Of a DNA stretch of 64,000 nucleotides, positions 19,301-28,984 are shown piece after piece. Below the pieces are notes generated by a model. That model saw nothing but the letters and a program-made list of their open reading frames with translations. It was not told the DNA's origin and did no database searches. The DNA comes from Roseibium hamelinense. Lineage in GTDB: Bacteria > Pseudomonadota > Alphaproteobacteria > Rhizobiales > Stappiaceae. The DNA is taken from NCBI RefSeq assembly GCF_007830545.1, contig NZ_VLLF01000005.1:186001-250000 (forward strand), given 5' to 3'. Numbering within the stretch: position 1 is the stretch's first letter; every line of letters begins with the position of its first letter. The position numbers were made by a program, and so were the translations under genes.

Positions 19301-20458
19301 TTATGCGTGTACATCTTCTTTTTCGCCCGCCAGATAAGCTTCAGATCGCATCTCGATCAACCGGGAAACTGTCCGGTCAAATTCAAACGCTTCAGTACCA
19401 TCTTTAGCCACATAAAGACCCTGGGGCTCTGCTTCGGCGGAAATCACCACCTTGATCCCGTTATCGTAAAGCGTATCGATCAGAGTGATGAACCGCTTTG
19501 CCTCATTGCGCCGAGCCTTGTCCATAACCGGAACATTCTCGATGAACAGCGTACCGAAGGCATGTGCAAGGCGCAGATAATCACTGGCCCCCAGCGGCTT
19601 CGCGCATAAGTCCGAGAAGTCAAATCGAGCAGCGCCCGCCGCAGCAACCGGCACCGGGATCATCCGGCCTCTGTTTTCCAGTTCCTCACTGCGGGGCTGA
19701 ACACCGTGTGTCAGCTTGCGCCATAGTTCGTCAGTCTTGTCTTTGGCCGATAAATCCAGAGGCGAGATATAGACCGGGGCGCCCGCGAGCTTTTCAAGCC
19801 GGTAATCCGTCGGGGAATCGAGGTGCAGCACTCTTACCTTGGACGTCAGCAAATGAATGAACGGCAAGAAAAGCTGCCGGTTCAAACCATCTTTGTACAG
19901 CTGGTTGGGATCGACATTTGATGTCGCGACGACGATCACACCTTTTTCGAACAGTTGGGTGAACAACCGGCCAAGAATCATTGCATCGGCAATATCGGTG
20001 ACCGCAAATTCGTCGAAACATAAAAGACGGGTTTCGCGCGCCAGCTGCTCCGCAACCGGTGGAATCGGATCATCCCCCTTGACCTCGCCGCGTTTGTGGG
20101 CCTGACGATGGGCATGAATACGCTCATGCACATCAAGCATGAATTCATGGAAATGAGCGCGGCGTTTCCGGCGGATCACCGTGACCTCAAAAAAGAGATC
20201 CATAAGCATCGTCTTGCCCCGGCCGACACCACCCCACATGTACAGCCCTTGAACGGCAGCCCAAAGTTCCGCTTTTTTCTTGGCAAACAGCCACCCAAGG
20301 GAACTTTTCTTGGACGCCAGCCTCGTTTCAGCAAGCTTTGTATTCAATAGATCAAGGCAACGGACAGCTTCTACCTGCACCGGGTCTTTGGAGATTTCAC
20401 CCGAGGCAACAAGCTCGTCATAGCGGGAAGCAACCGCGCGCGAGACCGGCAGATCCAT
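19301..20458 (-). CDS. zapE: cell division protein ZapE / AFG1-like ATPase
   Basis: A 385-residue P-loop ATPase of the AFG1/LACE1 family, linked to Z-ring function in bacteria and to mitochondrial proteostasis in eukaryotes. It shows Walker A in WGGVGRGKTMLMDLFFE, Walker B LCFDEFAVTDIADAMIL, VVATSNVDPNQLYKDGLNR, and a C-terminal FEFDRTVSRLIEM. The ATG at 20458 is taken; a GTG seven codons upstream is possible. It lies upstream of mdh in the same direction with a 174-bp gap. Confidence 0.92.
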   Translation of the reverse strand: MDLPVSRAVASRYDELVASGEISKDPVQVEAVRCLDLLNTKLAETRLASKKSSLGWLFAKKKAELWAAVQGLYMWGGVGRGKTMLMDLFFEVTVIRRKRRAHFHEFMLDVHERIHAHRQAHKRGEVKGDDPIPPVAEQLARETRLLCFDEFAVTDIADAMILGRLFTQLFEKGVIVVATSNVDPNQLYKDGLNRQLFLPFIHLLTSKVRVLHLDSPTDYRLEKLAGAPVYISPLDLSAKDKTDELWRKLTHGVQPRSEELENRGRMIPVPVAAAGAARFDFSDLCAKPLGASDYLRLAHAFGTLFIENVPVMDKARRNEAKRFITLIDTLYDNGIKVVISAEAEPQGLYVAKDGTEAFEFDRTVSRLIEMRSEAYLAGEKEDVHA

Positions 20459-20695
20459 TTTCAAGAGTGGCGCTCCCACTTACCAGCGCCGATTTGCGCA
20501 CCTTGCCTTCCAAGGGCGTCAACACGCCGCCACCAAGGCGGCATAAAAGTAAAATGCTGCCGTTTCAAGTGCATGCGGCTTGCATAACAATGCACACAGC
20601 AACAAAATCGATTTAATCAAACGAAAGACGGCCGAAGGTTCACACCTGCGACCGCCTCACGAAAAGCAACATCTTCGTTTGATTTCAGCTTAGTT

Positions 20696-21478
20696 TTACA
20701 GCGAAATCAACCTTGCCCTTCGTTCAGCCTGGAGCTCTTGAACATATAGCAATTGCGCGACCAGCGCCCGCTCCTGCTCATTGTCCAGATCTGCCTTCCG
20801 GCCACGGCCATCGGTCAGAAGCCAAGCGTTTCCAGGGCGAACCACATCGCATTCGACTGGAGCACCTTTGTCCAAACCGAGCTTTTCCAGCAGCGCATCC
20901 GCCTGCTCGCCGTCATGGGCACCATCTAACCCCTTGAAGGCCATACGAAGACGGCGGTACGTCGCTTGGACAGCATCGGTCGGGATTACCAAGGTAGAAG
21001 GTTTGCCTTGATTCAGGGTCACTGCCCTGATGACTCCCGCGCCTTGGGGCAGAACCGACGCCGAACACGGCACTTTTTGAACATCTCCCAGGACACTCCA
21101 TTCCGCACGGAGCGTCACCGTAACCGGTTGGCGCAACGAGGAGGCGATCGCCGACAGGCGTTTCTCATCGTCAGACCTTCGGTCGTTTCTCGGTACCGAT
21201 CCGTTCGCGCTTCCGGCCAGCGCGGTGCCGCCGATCCGCAACCGCCGGAACACAACCACATCACGTGTCAGGTCTGTGCGTTCCACGCGCCATCCGGCAT
21301 CCAACCAAGCGTTTTGATGAACCAGGCTACCGCCAGAGTTTGCCCACCAGGTTCTGTGCTCGCGCGCACTTTTTGGGAGACCCGAGCCTAGGATCTCCTC
21401 TACGTCACCGAGCTTTGCAGCCCAGACAACATCATCCAAACGTGCAAGATGCTCACGTAAGGGATCATATTTGGACAT
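20696..21478 (-). CDS. conserved hypothetical protein with an N-terminal DUF7662-like domain
   Basis: A 260-residue soluble protein. Residues 1-80 (MSKYDPLREHLARLDDVVWA, LPKSAREHRTWWANSGGSLV, NAWLDAGWRVERTDLTRDVV) match a small domain found at the start of many bacterial hypothetical proteins, often named DUF7662. The remaining 180 residues carry a hydrophobic-strand pattern around PVTVTLRAEWSVLGDVQKVP and a charged C-terminal helix. I do not know a function. It stands alone between zapE and the Omp19-like gene. Confidence 0.65.
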   Translation of the reverse strand: MSKYDPLREHLARLDDVVWAAKLGDVEEILGSGLPKSAREHRTWWANSGGSLVHQNAWLDAGWRVERTDLTRDVVVFRRLRIGGTALAGSANGSVPRNDRRSDDEKRLSAIASSLRQPVTVTLRAEWSVLGDVQKVPCSASVLPQGAGVIRAVTLNQGKPSTLVIPTDAVQATYRRLRMAFKGLDGAHDGEQADALLEKLGLDKGAPVECDVVRPGNAWLLTDGRGRKADLDNEQERALVAQLLYVQELQAERRARLISL

Positions 21479-21557
21479 ACTTAGTCACCTTTCCTTTCAT
21501 AAAGGTAAGGTAACACATCTCATGGGGGTGCCGTCCAGATAAAAATACCTAAAGTTG

Positions 21558-22088
21558 TTATCTAAACAGTGAAACGGCACTGCCTGCTGAAGTTTGACCA
21601 TTAAACTGCTGCGCAGACGTAGCGTAAAGTTGAGCAACGGGCGCGCCATTACCATCTTTCAACACGACCTGTTTGCCTGTGAGATCCCAGGCGGAGATGC
21701 TGGACAGAGCAGGTGTCGCACAACCGCGTGTGTTTGCGCGATAACCGCCAGACCAGGTGGTCAAAGTCATGAATGCCATGCAATTGTCCCCTCCCGAAGC
21801 CAGCTTCCACCCTCCAAGCATATCGCTGCGTCCGATTTCTAAAGCCCCTGTGGGTTCAGCAACAGGAGCCGCAACCACCTCCTGGTCGGCGAGGGGGGCG
21901 CTGGGATCCACCGCCCCTTCATTTAAACCGGCTGTTTGATCCAAGGGCTGCAAGCTGCCCTGACCTACGGGAGTGGTCGGTGTTGCCGGCAGCGGCGTTG
22001 CATAATTGCTTCCACCACTGAACCGCTGACAGCCGGCTGTCAAAACTACGAGTCCGACCGCACAGGCCGTCATCAAACCACGCTTCAT
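21558..22088 (-). CDS. Omp19-like lipoprotein with protease-inhibitor (Inh) domain
   Basis: A 176-residue outer-membrane lipoprotein. A lipoprotein signal peptide ends in the lipobox LTAGC (Cys20). A proline/threonine-rich linker follows (TPLPATPTTPVGQ). The C-terminal domain of about 90 residues is an AprI/Inh-type beta-barrel with two cysteines (GGWKLASGGDNCMAFMTLTT, GYRANTRGCATPAL, WDLTGKQVVLKDGNGAPVAQ, LYATSAQQFNGQTSAGSAV). The arrangement closely follows Brucella Omp19, which inhibits host proteases. Whether this one inhibits proteases is untested. Confidence 0.82.
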   Translation of the reverse strand: MKRGLMTACAVGLVVLTAGCQRFSGGSNYATPLPATPTTPVGQGSLQPLDQTAGLNEGAVDPSAPLADQEVVAAPVAEPTGALEIGRSDMLGGWKLASGGDNCMAFMTLTTWSGGYRANTRGCATPALSSISAWDLTGKQVVLKDGNGAPVAQLYATSAQQFNGQTSAGSAVSLFR

Positions 22089-22280
22089 ATCGAATCAATC
22101 CTTGTTCCGCCGCGAACAAACTGGTGCATCACTTAGCCCAGAATTTGTCGAAAAGCCAAAACCCCTGCTTTAGTTGAACGTCCAGTGTCTTGATGCCGCC
22201 GCAATATCCATCCTACTCTTCTAATCAAAAGCTGGTCTGGGAGGAAAGCCAGTTGTTGTTTGTGCACACAGGAGTGAGAC

Positions 22281-22889
22281 ATGTCTCACACTTCCCTCCC
22301 GCGCCCCGATGCGCCAGCCAACTCAGCATGGTCCGCCCCATACGGAAGCTTTATCCGGCTTAAACTCAGTGATGCTGACCTTTTTAAGGCGCACCTTCTC
22401 CGGCTTGACCCCGAGACCAGACGCGACCGGTTCGCCATGCAGGCGAGTGATCGCTTTCTGATGCAGTACGTTTCGACCGCCCTGAATGTCGGTACGATTG
22501 TTTTTGCCTACATGGAAGACGGTCATGTGCGCGCTAGTGGTGAAGTCCGCCCGATCGGCGGAGACCAGGCAGTAGAGGCCGCCCTCTGCGTCGAGCCCAA
22601 TTGGCGGCGGCGCGGCATAGGAACCGAACTGATGCGTCTCATCCTCGACAGCGCTGAACAAGATGCCGCCAATCAAGTCTATCTTTGCTGCCTTTCAACA
22701 AACTCCGGAATGCGAGCACTCGTCTCAAAGTTTACCCCCAACGTCGCCATTGAAGGCCTTGACGCTATCGGCTGCGTCGACGTGACAACCAGCCTATATG
22801 ACCAAACGAATGAAGGGTTTTTGTCCAAGTTCGCGTCCTGGCTATACAAGAAATTTGTCACAAGGTTGCTTATGGACGTCAGGCGGTAA
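22281..22889 (+). CDS. GNAT family N-acetyltransferase
   Basis: A 202-residue protein with one GNAT fold. The acetyl-CoA loop is RRRGIGTELMRLILDSAEQ, preceded by strand VEAALCVEPNWR. The N-terminal half (FIRLKLSDADLFKAHLLRLD, RDRFAMQASDRFLMQYV) resembles the GNAT domains attached to some acyl-CoA synthetases. The substrate is unknown. The ATG at 22281 follows AGGAGTGAG. Its last 11 bp overlap the end of the convergent phosphatase-like gene. Confidence 0.85.
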   Translation: MSHTSLPRPDAPANSAWSAPYGSFIRLKLSDADLFKAHLLRLDPETRRDRFAMQASDRFLMQYVSTALNVGTIVFAYMEDGHVRASGEVRPIGGDQAVEAALCVEPNWRRRGIGTELMRLILDSAEQDAANQVYLCCLSTNSGMRALVSKFTPNVAIEGLDAIGCVDVTTSLYDQTNEGFLSKFASWLYKKFVTRLLMDVRR

Positions 22890-23352
22890 GACCCAACTCA
22901 TAGAACGGGTGTTCAGGCCGCGCAGCTCCGTGCGCCTTCGGGTCGATTATTTGATCAACGCAGGCTCGGATTTTCTGAAAACAATCGGCTGCAACGGCAG
23001 AAGTTGCGTCCCTATACGGCGAAGACACAATATCCCACACTTGGGTCTTTGCATCATTCACCCAATCCAATTGACGTCCGAACGATTTCAAATCCTCAAG
23101 ATGAACAACGATATCGGGCATTGGAGCATGGGGCTGCAAAAAAACGTCGACACTTTTCGGCCCCAGCCCTTTTGCCGACGCCCCATGTGCCGACAAAAGC
23201 TTCGGAACAGACGAGTTGAGACTTCCGGCAGGAACCAGGCCAGCAGAAAATGCGCGCACCATCCCACTGGAAACACGATTCAAATATGCCTCCGCCAGAG
23301 GGCCAAGCAGTGCATTGTCACGGCACACAAATAAGATCGTTGTTTTTACCAC
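22879..23352 (-). CDS. low-molecular-weight phosphatase-like protein, catalytic loop degenerate
   Basis: A protein of about 157 residues with the LMW protein-tyrosine-phosphatase / ArsC fold. It has FVCRDNALLGPLAEAYLNR at the phosphate loop, then AFSAGLVPAGSLNSSVPKLL with the usual GxxPAGxxN pattern, then DIVVHLEDLKSF. The loop keeps the nucleophile-position Cys, but the CX5R(S/T) Arg is Leu and the Ser/Thr is Gly. The usual general-acid WDxxDP segment reads WDIVSSP. It is therefore probably not an active phosphatase. GTG at 23352 has AGGAG 6 bp upstream; the ATG two codons earlier has no room for a ribosome site. Confidence 0.75.
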   Translation of the reverse strand: MVKTTILFVCRDNALLGPLAEAYLNRVSSGMVRAFSAGLVPAGSLNSSVPKLLSAHGASAKGLGPKSVDVFLQPHAPMPDIVVHLEDLKSFGRQLDWVNDAKTQVWDIVSSPYRDATSAVAADCFQKIRACVDQIIDPKAHGAARPEHPFYELGLTA

Positions 23353-23565
23353 CCTCATCTCCTGCGGGCATGTTCATGTATCAACCACTCGCTGCTCGCC
23401 TATAGGAAGCGCAACAATTGATTATGACAAAAACAAAGCAGTGGAGATTTTTGCTGTCTTTTATCCCTCGTTTTTTACGCTTATACGGACAATTTAAGCC
23501 AAACTAAAGTTTAGACTGCCTAGAATTCGACCGCAACGTAGACGGCACTGAATAATGGCTCGCTG

Positions 23566-24315
23566 ATGTGTAAATTTTGCTCGATATTTGCATTGTTATT
23601 TTTCACACTGCTTGGCCAGGCAGTTTCCCAACCACTCCAAATCGTCTCGGAGGACCTCCCCCCCTACAATTATTCTAAGTCTGGAATCGCTTCCGGTGTG
23701 TCCACCGAAGTGGTCACCGCCGTCATGGAAGCCGCAGGGCTTTCCGCGCCCATCCGATTTCAGCCTTGGGCCCGCAGTTATCATCTGGCACTCAGCCGTC
23801 CTAATACGCTGATTTTTTCAATCGCGCGTACGCCGGAACGGGAGAACCAGTTTATTTGGATCGGACAGATCGCTCCCTACGGTTCATCCCTGTTCAAACG
23901 TTCGTCAGATCGTTCGGTTCAAGTGGATACGCTGGATGACGCGCGCGCCTATCAAATCGGCGTGTACCTGTCCGATGTGAAACATCAATACCTGCTCAGC
24001 GAGGGCTTCACGCGGCTTGAGCCCGTTGACCACGATTTGCTTAACATTCGAAAACTTGCCAAGGGCCGGATTGATCTAGTGGCGAGCGACGACGCCTTCT
24101 TCAGCTACATTATCCGACAGGAGGGGTTTGAGCCGGCAGACTTTGAACGTGTTCTCAAACTTCCCGGCCTGGGCGGGCAACTTTATATGGCGATGAGTCT
24201 TGGATCCGATCCGGACGTCGTGCAGGCTCTCACTCAAGGCTTGGATGCGCTCAAAGCAAGCGGCCGACACCGCGAGATCCTGATGAGTCATGGCCTGAAC
24301 GCAGAGGACGAATGA
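23566..24315 (+). CDS. periplasmic solute-binding protein (SBP_bac_3 type)
   Basis: A 249-residue exported protein with signal peptide CSIFALLFFTLLGQAVSQP. The mature part has the bilobed fold of amino-acid-type binding proteins: LQIVSEDLPPYNYSKSGIAS, FQPWARSYHLALSRPNTLIF, DDARAYQIGVYLSDVKHQYL, GRIDLVASDDAFFSYII. Stand-alone versions without permease genes are common in marine proteobacteria and their ligands are generally unknown. No ABC permease or ATPase genes lie nearby. Confidence 0.82.
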   Translation: MCKFCSIFALLFFTLLGQAVSQPLQIVSEDLPPYNYSKSGIASGVSTEVVTAVMEAAGLSAPIRFQPWARSYHLALSRPNTLIFSIARTPERENQFIWIGQIAPYGSSLFKRSSDRSVQVDTLDDARAYQIGVYLSDVKHQYLLSEGFTRLEPVDHDLLNIRKLAKGRIDLVASDDAFFSYIIRQEGFEPADFERVLKLPGLGGQLYMAMSLGSDPDVVQALTQGLDALKASGRHREILMSHGLNAEDE

Positions 24316-24677
24316 GCCCCCTGTTCGCGGTGGATGTCGTTGCTTTACTCTGAAACCGGGTCCCGGTTGAAAAGCTTACTGTCATTACGGGCCGGTAGTC
24401 ACCCTTCAACCATCAAAAGGCGGGGGCACGCAAAGGCGTCGCCTGCCAGATCGCTGGAGCGCTTCAAGGGAAGCAGGTATTCAAACAGAGATCGGCATCG
24501 TTCCTGGTCTCGTGCTTTTGGAGTGCAGGCGTAAGGGAGCTCCATCAGACTTAACTTGCACAACTCAAACTCTATCACCCTCGCGAGGCACCCTGCAGCA
24601 ATCAATAACTGGTTCGATGCTGACGTGTTGATTTTGGGATTCGAACGTGCTTGCTGGCAGTGTCAGCGCGCAGAACA
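24316..24677. other. 362-bp gap without a recognisable gene
   Basis: Short open frames exist on both strands, but none has a ribosome site, a plausible protein composition or a family resemblance. No tRNA, terminator or clear promoter was recognised. Confidence 0.5.
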
Positions 24678-25067
24678 ATGGGGGTAGAGGTGGCAATTTC
24701 GATTTGGTGCCTGCTAGTTGCGGCGATTTTACCTATACTCGCTGCGTTTCCAGCAAAACTGAATAAAGACTTCGACAACTCTCGCCCCCGTGACCCCGAC
24801 TATTGGAAATCCGGATTCAGAGCGCGCGCCCAGGCAGCACAGGCAAATGGTTTCGAGGCGTTTCCGTTCTTCGCAGTGTCCGTCATCGTGGGAATCGGTC
24901 AAGGCGGCAATGCTTTCTGGATAGATCGGCTGGCTGTTTTGTTCATCCTTTTGCGCATCATCTACATATTTTGTTATTGGACGGACCGTGCTACGCACCG
25001 CTCTATGGCGTGGACAGCCGCATTTCTCAGCTGTATCGGCATATTTACCAGTCCACTATGGAGCTAG
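24678..25067 (+). CDS. MAPEG family membrane protein
   Basis: A 129-residue protein with four hydrophobic segments (VAISIWCLLVAAILPILAAF, FPFFAVSVIVGIGQG, RLAVLFILLRIIYIFCYW, SMAWTAAFLSCIGIF). The RARAQAAQANGFEAFPFF motif is typical of the MAPEG superfamily (membrane eicosanoid/glutathione metabolism-like proteins). The bacterial members of this type have no assigned reaction. The ATG at 24678 is chosen over an earlier GTG because it gives the usual N-terminus directly before the first helix. Confidence 0.82.
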   Translation: MGVEVAISIWCLLVAAILPILAAFPAKLNKDFDNSRPRDPDYWKSGFRARAQAAQANGFEAFPFFAVSVIVGIGQGGNAFWIDRLAVLFILLRIIYIFCYWTDRATHRSMAWTAAFLSCIGIFTSPLWS

Positions 25068-25180
25068 ATGAAGTCCGACCGAATAATATCTCTCGTTTCA
25101 TCAAAATTGCATCTGGGCCGCGCATAGCTTAACGATACGGCTAAGCAATCCATCATGGCCCCTCTGGCAAGGACATTTCG

Positions 25181-26080
25181 GTGCGGACAACAGACCAAAC
25201 GACAACGACGTTCCCCAGCCAGTCGTCTCACAACTCCTTTGTAAACCGGACCGACGTGCACATTGTTGACGCATTGATTGCCGAACGCGGAAAACAGGTG
25301 ATGGCCACACCATGGTGGCCTCTCTTGCGGCCCTTTGCCTTCAAGATTCTTCGGTATTCCTCAGCGGTGGATATGGCCGACAAAATCGGACATATGGAAG
25401 CGCTCGACGTCTTTGCGTATCTCAGTTCGTTGCTCACGCTCAATGTCACCACTTTGGGGCTTGAACGGGTCCCGGCATCCGGTCCCGTGGTCTTGGTCTC
25501 CAATCATCCAACTGGCATTGCGGACGGCATCGCGCTTTTTGACGCCATCAAAAAACAGCGGTCCGATCTGGCAATCTTCGCGAACCGGGATGCCATCCGG
25601 ATCAACCCACGTTTGGCGGATATGATCATACCTGTCGAATGGCGGTCCGATTTCAAGAGCCGCGAAAAGACCAAAGAAACCTTGAAGTTGGCGGCATCCG
25701 CCTTCAACAAGGAACGCGTTGTGGTTTTGTTCCCGTCAGGACGTCTGGCCTACTGGCATCAGGGCCAACTCACGGAACGCCCCTGGATGACCTCCGCCCT
25801 TGCCTTGGCCAAGAAAAACTCGGCTCCAATTATCCCAGTGCACATGGGCGGGCGGAATTCCGGCCTGTTTTATTTCTTGGCTAGGGTTTCGACCGAATTA
25901 CGCGACATGACCGTTTTCAATGAGCTCCTGAATAAAAAAGACGCCGAGTTCCGGGTCCATTTCGGCAAGCCGATCGACCCGGACCTACTGGAAGGCGACT
26001 TGAGCGAGCAGGCAGAACGTCTGCGGGTACATTGTTCACAAACGCTCGGCAACAATCCGGACGCTGAGTTTCACAGGTAG
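25181..26080 (+). CDS. PlsC-type acyltransferase
   Basis: A 299-residue member of the glycerophospholipid acyltransferase superfamily. Motif I is VLVSNHPTGIADGIALF, an HX5D spacing like that in hemolysin/ornithine-lipid type members rather than the classic HX4D. Motif III is VVLFPSGRLAYW and a later APIIPVHMGGRNSG corresponds to motif IV. It probably moves an acyl chain in lipid synthesis at the inner membrane; the acceptor is unknown. GTG at 25181 with AAGGA 7 bp upstream is the likely start. It lies 93 bp upstream of recQ and may be co-transcribed with it. Confidence 0.83.
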   Translation: MRTTDQTTTTFPSQSSHNSFVNRTDVHIVDALIAERGKQVMATPWWPLLRPFAFKILRYSSAVDMADKIGHMEALDVFAYLSSLLTLNVTTLGLERVPASGPVVLVSNHPTGIADGIALFDAIKKQRSDLAIFANRDAIRINPRLADMIIPVEWRSDFKSREKTKETLKLAASAFNKERVVVLFPSGRLAYWHQGQLTERPWMTSALALAKKNSAPIIPVHMGGRNSGLFYFLARVSTELRDMTVFNELLNKKDAEFRVHFGKPIDPDLLEGDLSEQAERLRVHCSQTLGNNPDAEFHR

Positions 26081-26173
26081 CAGCGCGCCGCCGAAAAAAT
26101 CATCCACAGGTGAAGATTGCTCAAAGGGCGCGAATAAGGGATTGTTGCGGCGAATCTTGAGATTGAGCCGCAT

Positions 26174-28039
26174 ATGCCCCTGACCAGCCCGCTTTTGGCC
26201 GACACGCACCTCCGCCATGGCGTTGAGCGTTCCCCCGATGATGTTCTGCAGACCGTCTTCGGATATGACGGTTTTCGCGGCAGGCAGCGGGAGGTGATCG
26301 AGACACTGATCTCGGGACGCGATGCGTTGGTGCTTTTCCCCACCGGTGCGGGAAAGTCCTTGTGCTACCAGATCCCGTCCTTGTGCCGCCGTGGTGTCGG
26401 GGTAGTGGTTTCTCCACTGATTGCACTCATGAAGGATCAGGTCAACGCGCTGACCGCCGTGGGTGTGAGGGCAGCAGCACTGAATTCGGCCCTTGGTTCG
26501 GAGCAACAAGAAGAAGTCCGAAACGCACTGCGCCGGGGTGAACTCGATCTGATCTATGTGACCCCGGAACGGCTGGGGACCGAGAGTTTCCGGCGTTTCC
26601 TGGACACATTGGATATTTCTCTCTTCGCCATCGATGAAGCGCATTGCATCAGCCAGTGGGGGCACGATTTCCGGCCCGAATATCTATCACTATCTTTGCT
26701 GAAAGAACGATATCCGACAGTCCCCCGCGTTGCACTGACCGCAACCGCAGACCCGCACACCCGCGAAGACATTGCGAGGCGGCTGAGACTCGAGACAGCC
26801 GAAGTGTTTTCAACCAGTTTCGACCGGCCAAATATCCGCTATGAAATTGCCGAACGCACCAACCAGCGTCAGCAATTGCTGGACTTTCTCAAGCGGCACT
26901 CTGGCGAAAGCGGCATTGTATATTGTCTGTCACGGGCAAAGGTTGAGGACATAGCTCAGTGGCTGAGCGCAAAGGGTATTCGCGCTTTACCCTATCATGC
27001 AGGTTTGCCGCAGGAGACCCGGGCCCGGAACCAGGACGCGTTTCTGCTCGAAGAGGATTTGTGCCTGGTCGCAACGGTTGCCTTTGGCATGGGGATCGAC
27101 AAACCCAATGTGCGTTATGTGGCCCATTTGGATTTGCCGTCATCTGTTGAAGCCTATTACCAAGAGACGGGCCGCGCAGGCCGAGACGGCGCACCGTCAA
27201 ACGCATTCATGGCTTATGGCATGGCCGATATGGTTCAGCGTCGGCGGATGATTTCTGAAGGTGATGCGCCGGACGAAGTCAAACGCGCAGAAATGGCCAA
27301 ACTCAACGCTCTTCTTGGGATTTGCGAGACAACCGGATGCCGTCGGCAGGCGTTGCTTGCCCATTTCGGAGAGGTCAAGGACACCCCCTGCGGCAATTGC
27401 GACACATGCTCGGCTCCGGTCGATACATGGGACGGGACAGAAGCTGCGCAAAAGCTCCTGTCGACGCTCTACCGAACCGGCCAGAGGTTCGGTCTCAGCC
27501 ATGTTATTGATGTCCTGCTTGGCAAGGAAACTGAAAAAATCACCAAGTTCGGTCACGATGCGCTGTCAGTGTATGGGATCGGTAAGGAACATCCCGCCAA
27601 GGTGTGGCAATCGGTTGCCCGCCAGCTGATCGCCGCCAGCATTATGGACGTCGATCACGGACAATTCGGGGCGCTGGTGTTGACCGAAAAAGCCCGGTCG
27701 GTGTTTCGAGGAGAACAGCAGGTGCTGCTGCGCAAAGACCGGATAGCCGCCAAACAACGCAGCAAACTGGCTGGCCGTGCGGCGTCTGTAGCCGACGACC
27801 TTGAATCTGATGATCGCACTCTGTTTGACCGCCTGCGCCGCCTGCGCACCCAAATCGCCCGCGATAACGGAGTTCCTCCGTACTTGGTTTTCCCTGATGC
27901 CACCCTGGCGGGAATCGCCAAGGCCCGCCCTGAAACTACAGCGGACCTTTTGGCGGTTTCGGGGGTCGGCCAATCAAAACTGGAAAAGTACGGATCAGAT
28001 TTTTTGGATCTGGTCCGGGCTTTTGGTGTCGGGCTGTAG
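26174..28039 (+). CDS. recQ: ATP-dependent DNA helicase RecQ
   Basis: A 621-residue 3'-5' DNA helicase of recombination repair. It shows Walker [16 protein letters not shown], the DEAH box [40 protein letters not shown] and [12 protein letters not shown]. The RQC zinc motif is [12 protein letters not shown] and [13 protein letters not shown]-terminal HRDC domain starts near [20 protein letters not shown]. Length and motifs are standard. Start ATG 26174. Confidence 0.97.
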   Translation: MPLTSPLLADTHLRHGVERSPDDVLQTVFGYDGFRGRQREVIETLISGRDALVLFPTGAGKSLCYQIPSLCRRGVGVVVSPLIALMKDQVNALTAVGVRAAALNSALGSEQQEEVRNALRRGELDLIYVTPERLGTESFRRFLDTLDISLFAIDEAHCISQWGHDFRPEYLSLSLLKERYPTVPRVALTATADPHTREDIARRLRLETAEVFSTSFDRPNIRYEIAERTNQRQQLLDFLKRHSGESGIVYCLSRAKVEDIAQWLSAKGIRALPYHAGLPQETRARNQDAFLLEEDLCLVATVAFGMGIDKPNVRYVAHLDLPSSVEAYYQETGRAGRDGAPSNAFMAYGMADMVQRRRMISEGDAPDEVKRAEMAKLNALLGICETTGCRRQALLAHFGEVKDTPCGNCDTCSAPVDTWDGTEAAQKLLSTLYRTGQRFGLSHVIDVLLGKETEKITKFGHDALSVYGIGKEHPAKVWQSVARQLIAASIMDVDHGQFGALVLTEKARSVFRGEQQVLLRKDRIAAKQRSKLAGRAASVADDLESDDRTLFDRLRRLRTQIARDNGVPPYLVFPDATLAGIAKARPETTADLLAVSGVGQSKLEKYGSDFLDLVRAFGVGL

Positions 28040-28256
28040 ACGCTAACCTTTTATTTTTTTGGTTGTTTGGCTTCTATCGAAAATCAGGTGCCAGACACAA
28101 ACAGATCCAATTTGGGTGGAAAACCTGTGGCCGGAACGTCACAGGCTCGCCTTTTCGCGGTCATGTGTTTTTGGTGTCTTGATCGCTACCACGGAAAGGC
28201 GATATCTGCATTTTTATCAATGTAATTACCCCAATAACGTGAATATTAAAAAACAC

Positions 28257-28885
28257 ATGCCTAAAAAAACAGTCTCGTTTTTGCGTTGGCGATGCTCGCC
28301 TCCCCATCTGTTCTGGCTGCAGATCTCCCGCAACCGCAACCGGCTTTCGATGCCGGCAAGAATTGGCAAGGCTTTTATTCTGGCGGCCAGTTTGGCTACG
28401 GATGGTTGAAAGGGGAAGACAACCTGGGGACTCCAAGCTCCACACTTGACTCTGTAATCGGCGGCGTACACGCGGGTTACAATCACCAATTTGGCAACCT
28501 CGTGTTGGGGCTGGAAGGCGAAGCGAATTTGACCAATCTCAGTTCGACAACATCAGTCGGCTTCGAGACCAATTCCGACTGGATGCTGGCTGGTCTTGTT
28601 CGTGCGGGTTTTGCCTTTGATCGGTTTTTTGCATACGGCTCAACGGGCGTTAGCTTGGCGGAAATATCGTTTAAGAGCAGCGCACGTGGCACGAAGGATT
28701 CAAACACGCATACCGGCGTGTTGCTTGGCGCCGGAATTGAGGCGTTAGTAACCGATAGTGTTTCAGTCGGTCTAGATTATCAGCATCATTGGTTCGCTTC
28801 AAAAACATATAATCTAGGAGGCAACGACTTTAAGGTCGACGGTGATCTGGATCTTGTTCGCGCACGCGTTTCTTATCACTTTTAG
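28257..28885 (+). pseudogene. outer-membrane beta-barrel protein (OmpA/Omp25-like), apparent frameshift in the leader
   Basis: About 200 residues in one frame (from a TTG at 28286 to 28885) encode a small outer-membrane barrel: GKNWQGFYSGGQFGYGWLKG, GGVHAGYNHQFGNLVLGLEG and a C-terminal DLVRARVSYHF ending in aromatic Phe. The N-terminal half of the signal peptide lies in another frame. ATG CCT AAA AAA at 28257 would continue as NSLVFALAMLASPSVLAADL if the A7 tract at 28263-28269 had one more A. As sequenced, the leader is out of frame, or a truncated leader starts at TTG 28286 or ATG 28292. Porin-like barrels of this type are abundant structural proteins in Rhizobiales-related bacteria. Confidence 0.75.
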
Positions 28886-28908
28886 TCAGAGTGCATTTGA
28901 ACCTGGAA

Positions 28909-28940
28909 AGGCTGCCGGGTAGGCAGCCTATTTTCTGTTT
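28909..28940 (+). terminator. terminator after the outer-membrane protein gene
   Basis: GGCTGCC and GGCAGCC arms with a 5-nt loop are followed by TATTTTCTGTTT. It starts 25 bp after the stop codon. Confidence 0.82.
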
Positions 28941-28984
28941 GCTATAGGCGAGCGCTATGACCGGACGTATTTTTGACTGACATC

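Noticed and set aside
24399-24605. Small minus-strand open frame in the gap before the MAPEG gene
   Set aside because: Its composition looks random, no start signal, no resemblance.
28257-28290. Programmed -1 ribosomal frameshift at the A7 tract of the outer-membrane protein gene
   Set aside because: A -1 shift would restore the frame, but the base before the tract is T, so the A-AAA-AAC type slippery heptamer is not in the right register, and no stimulating hairpin follows. A simple one-base loss explains it better.
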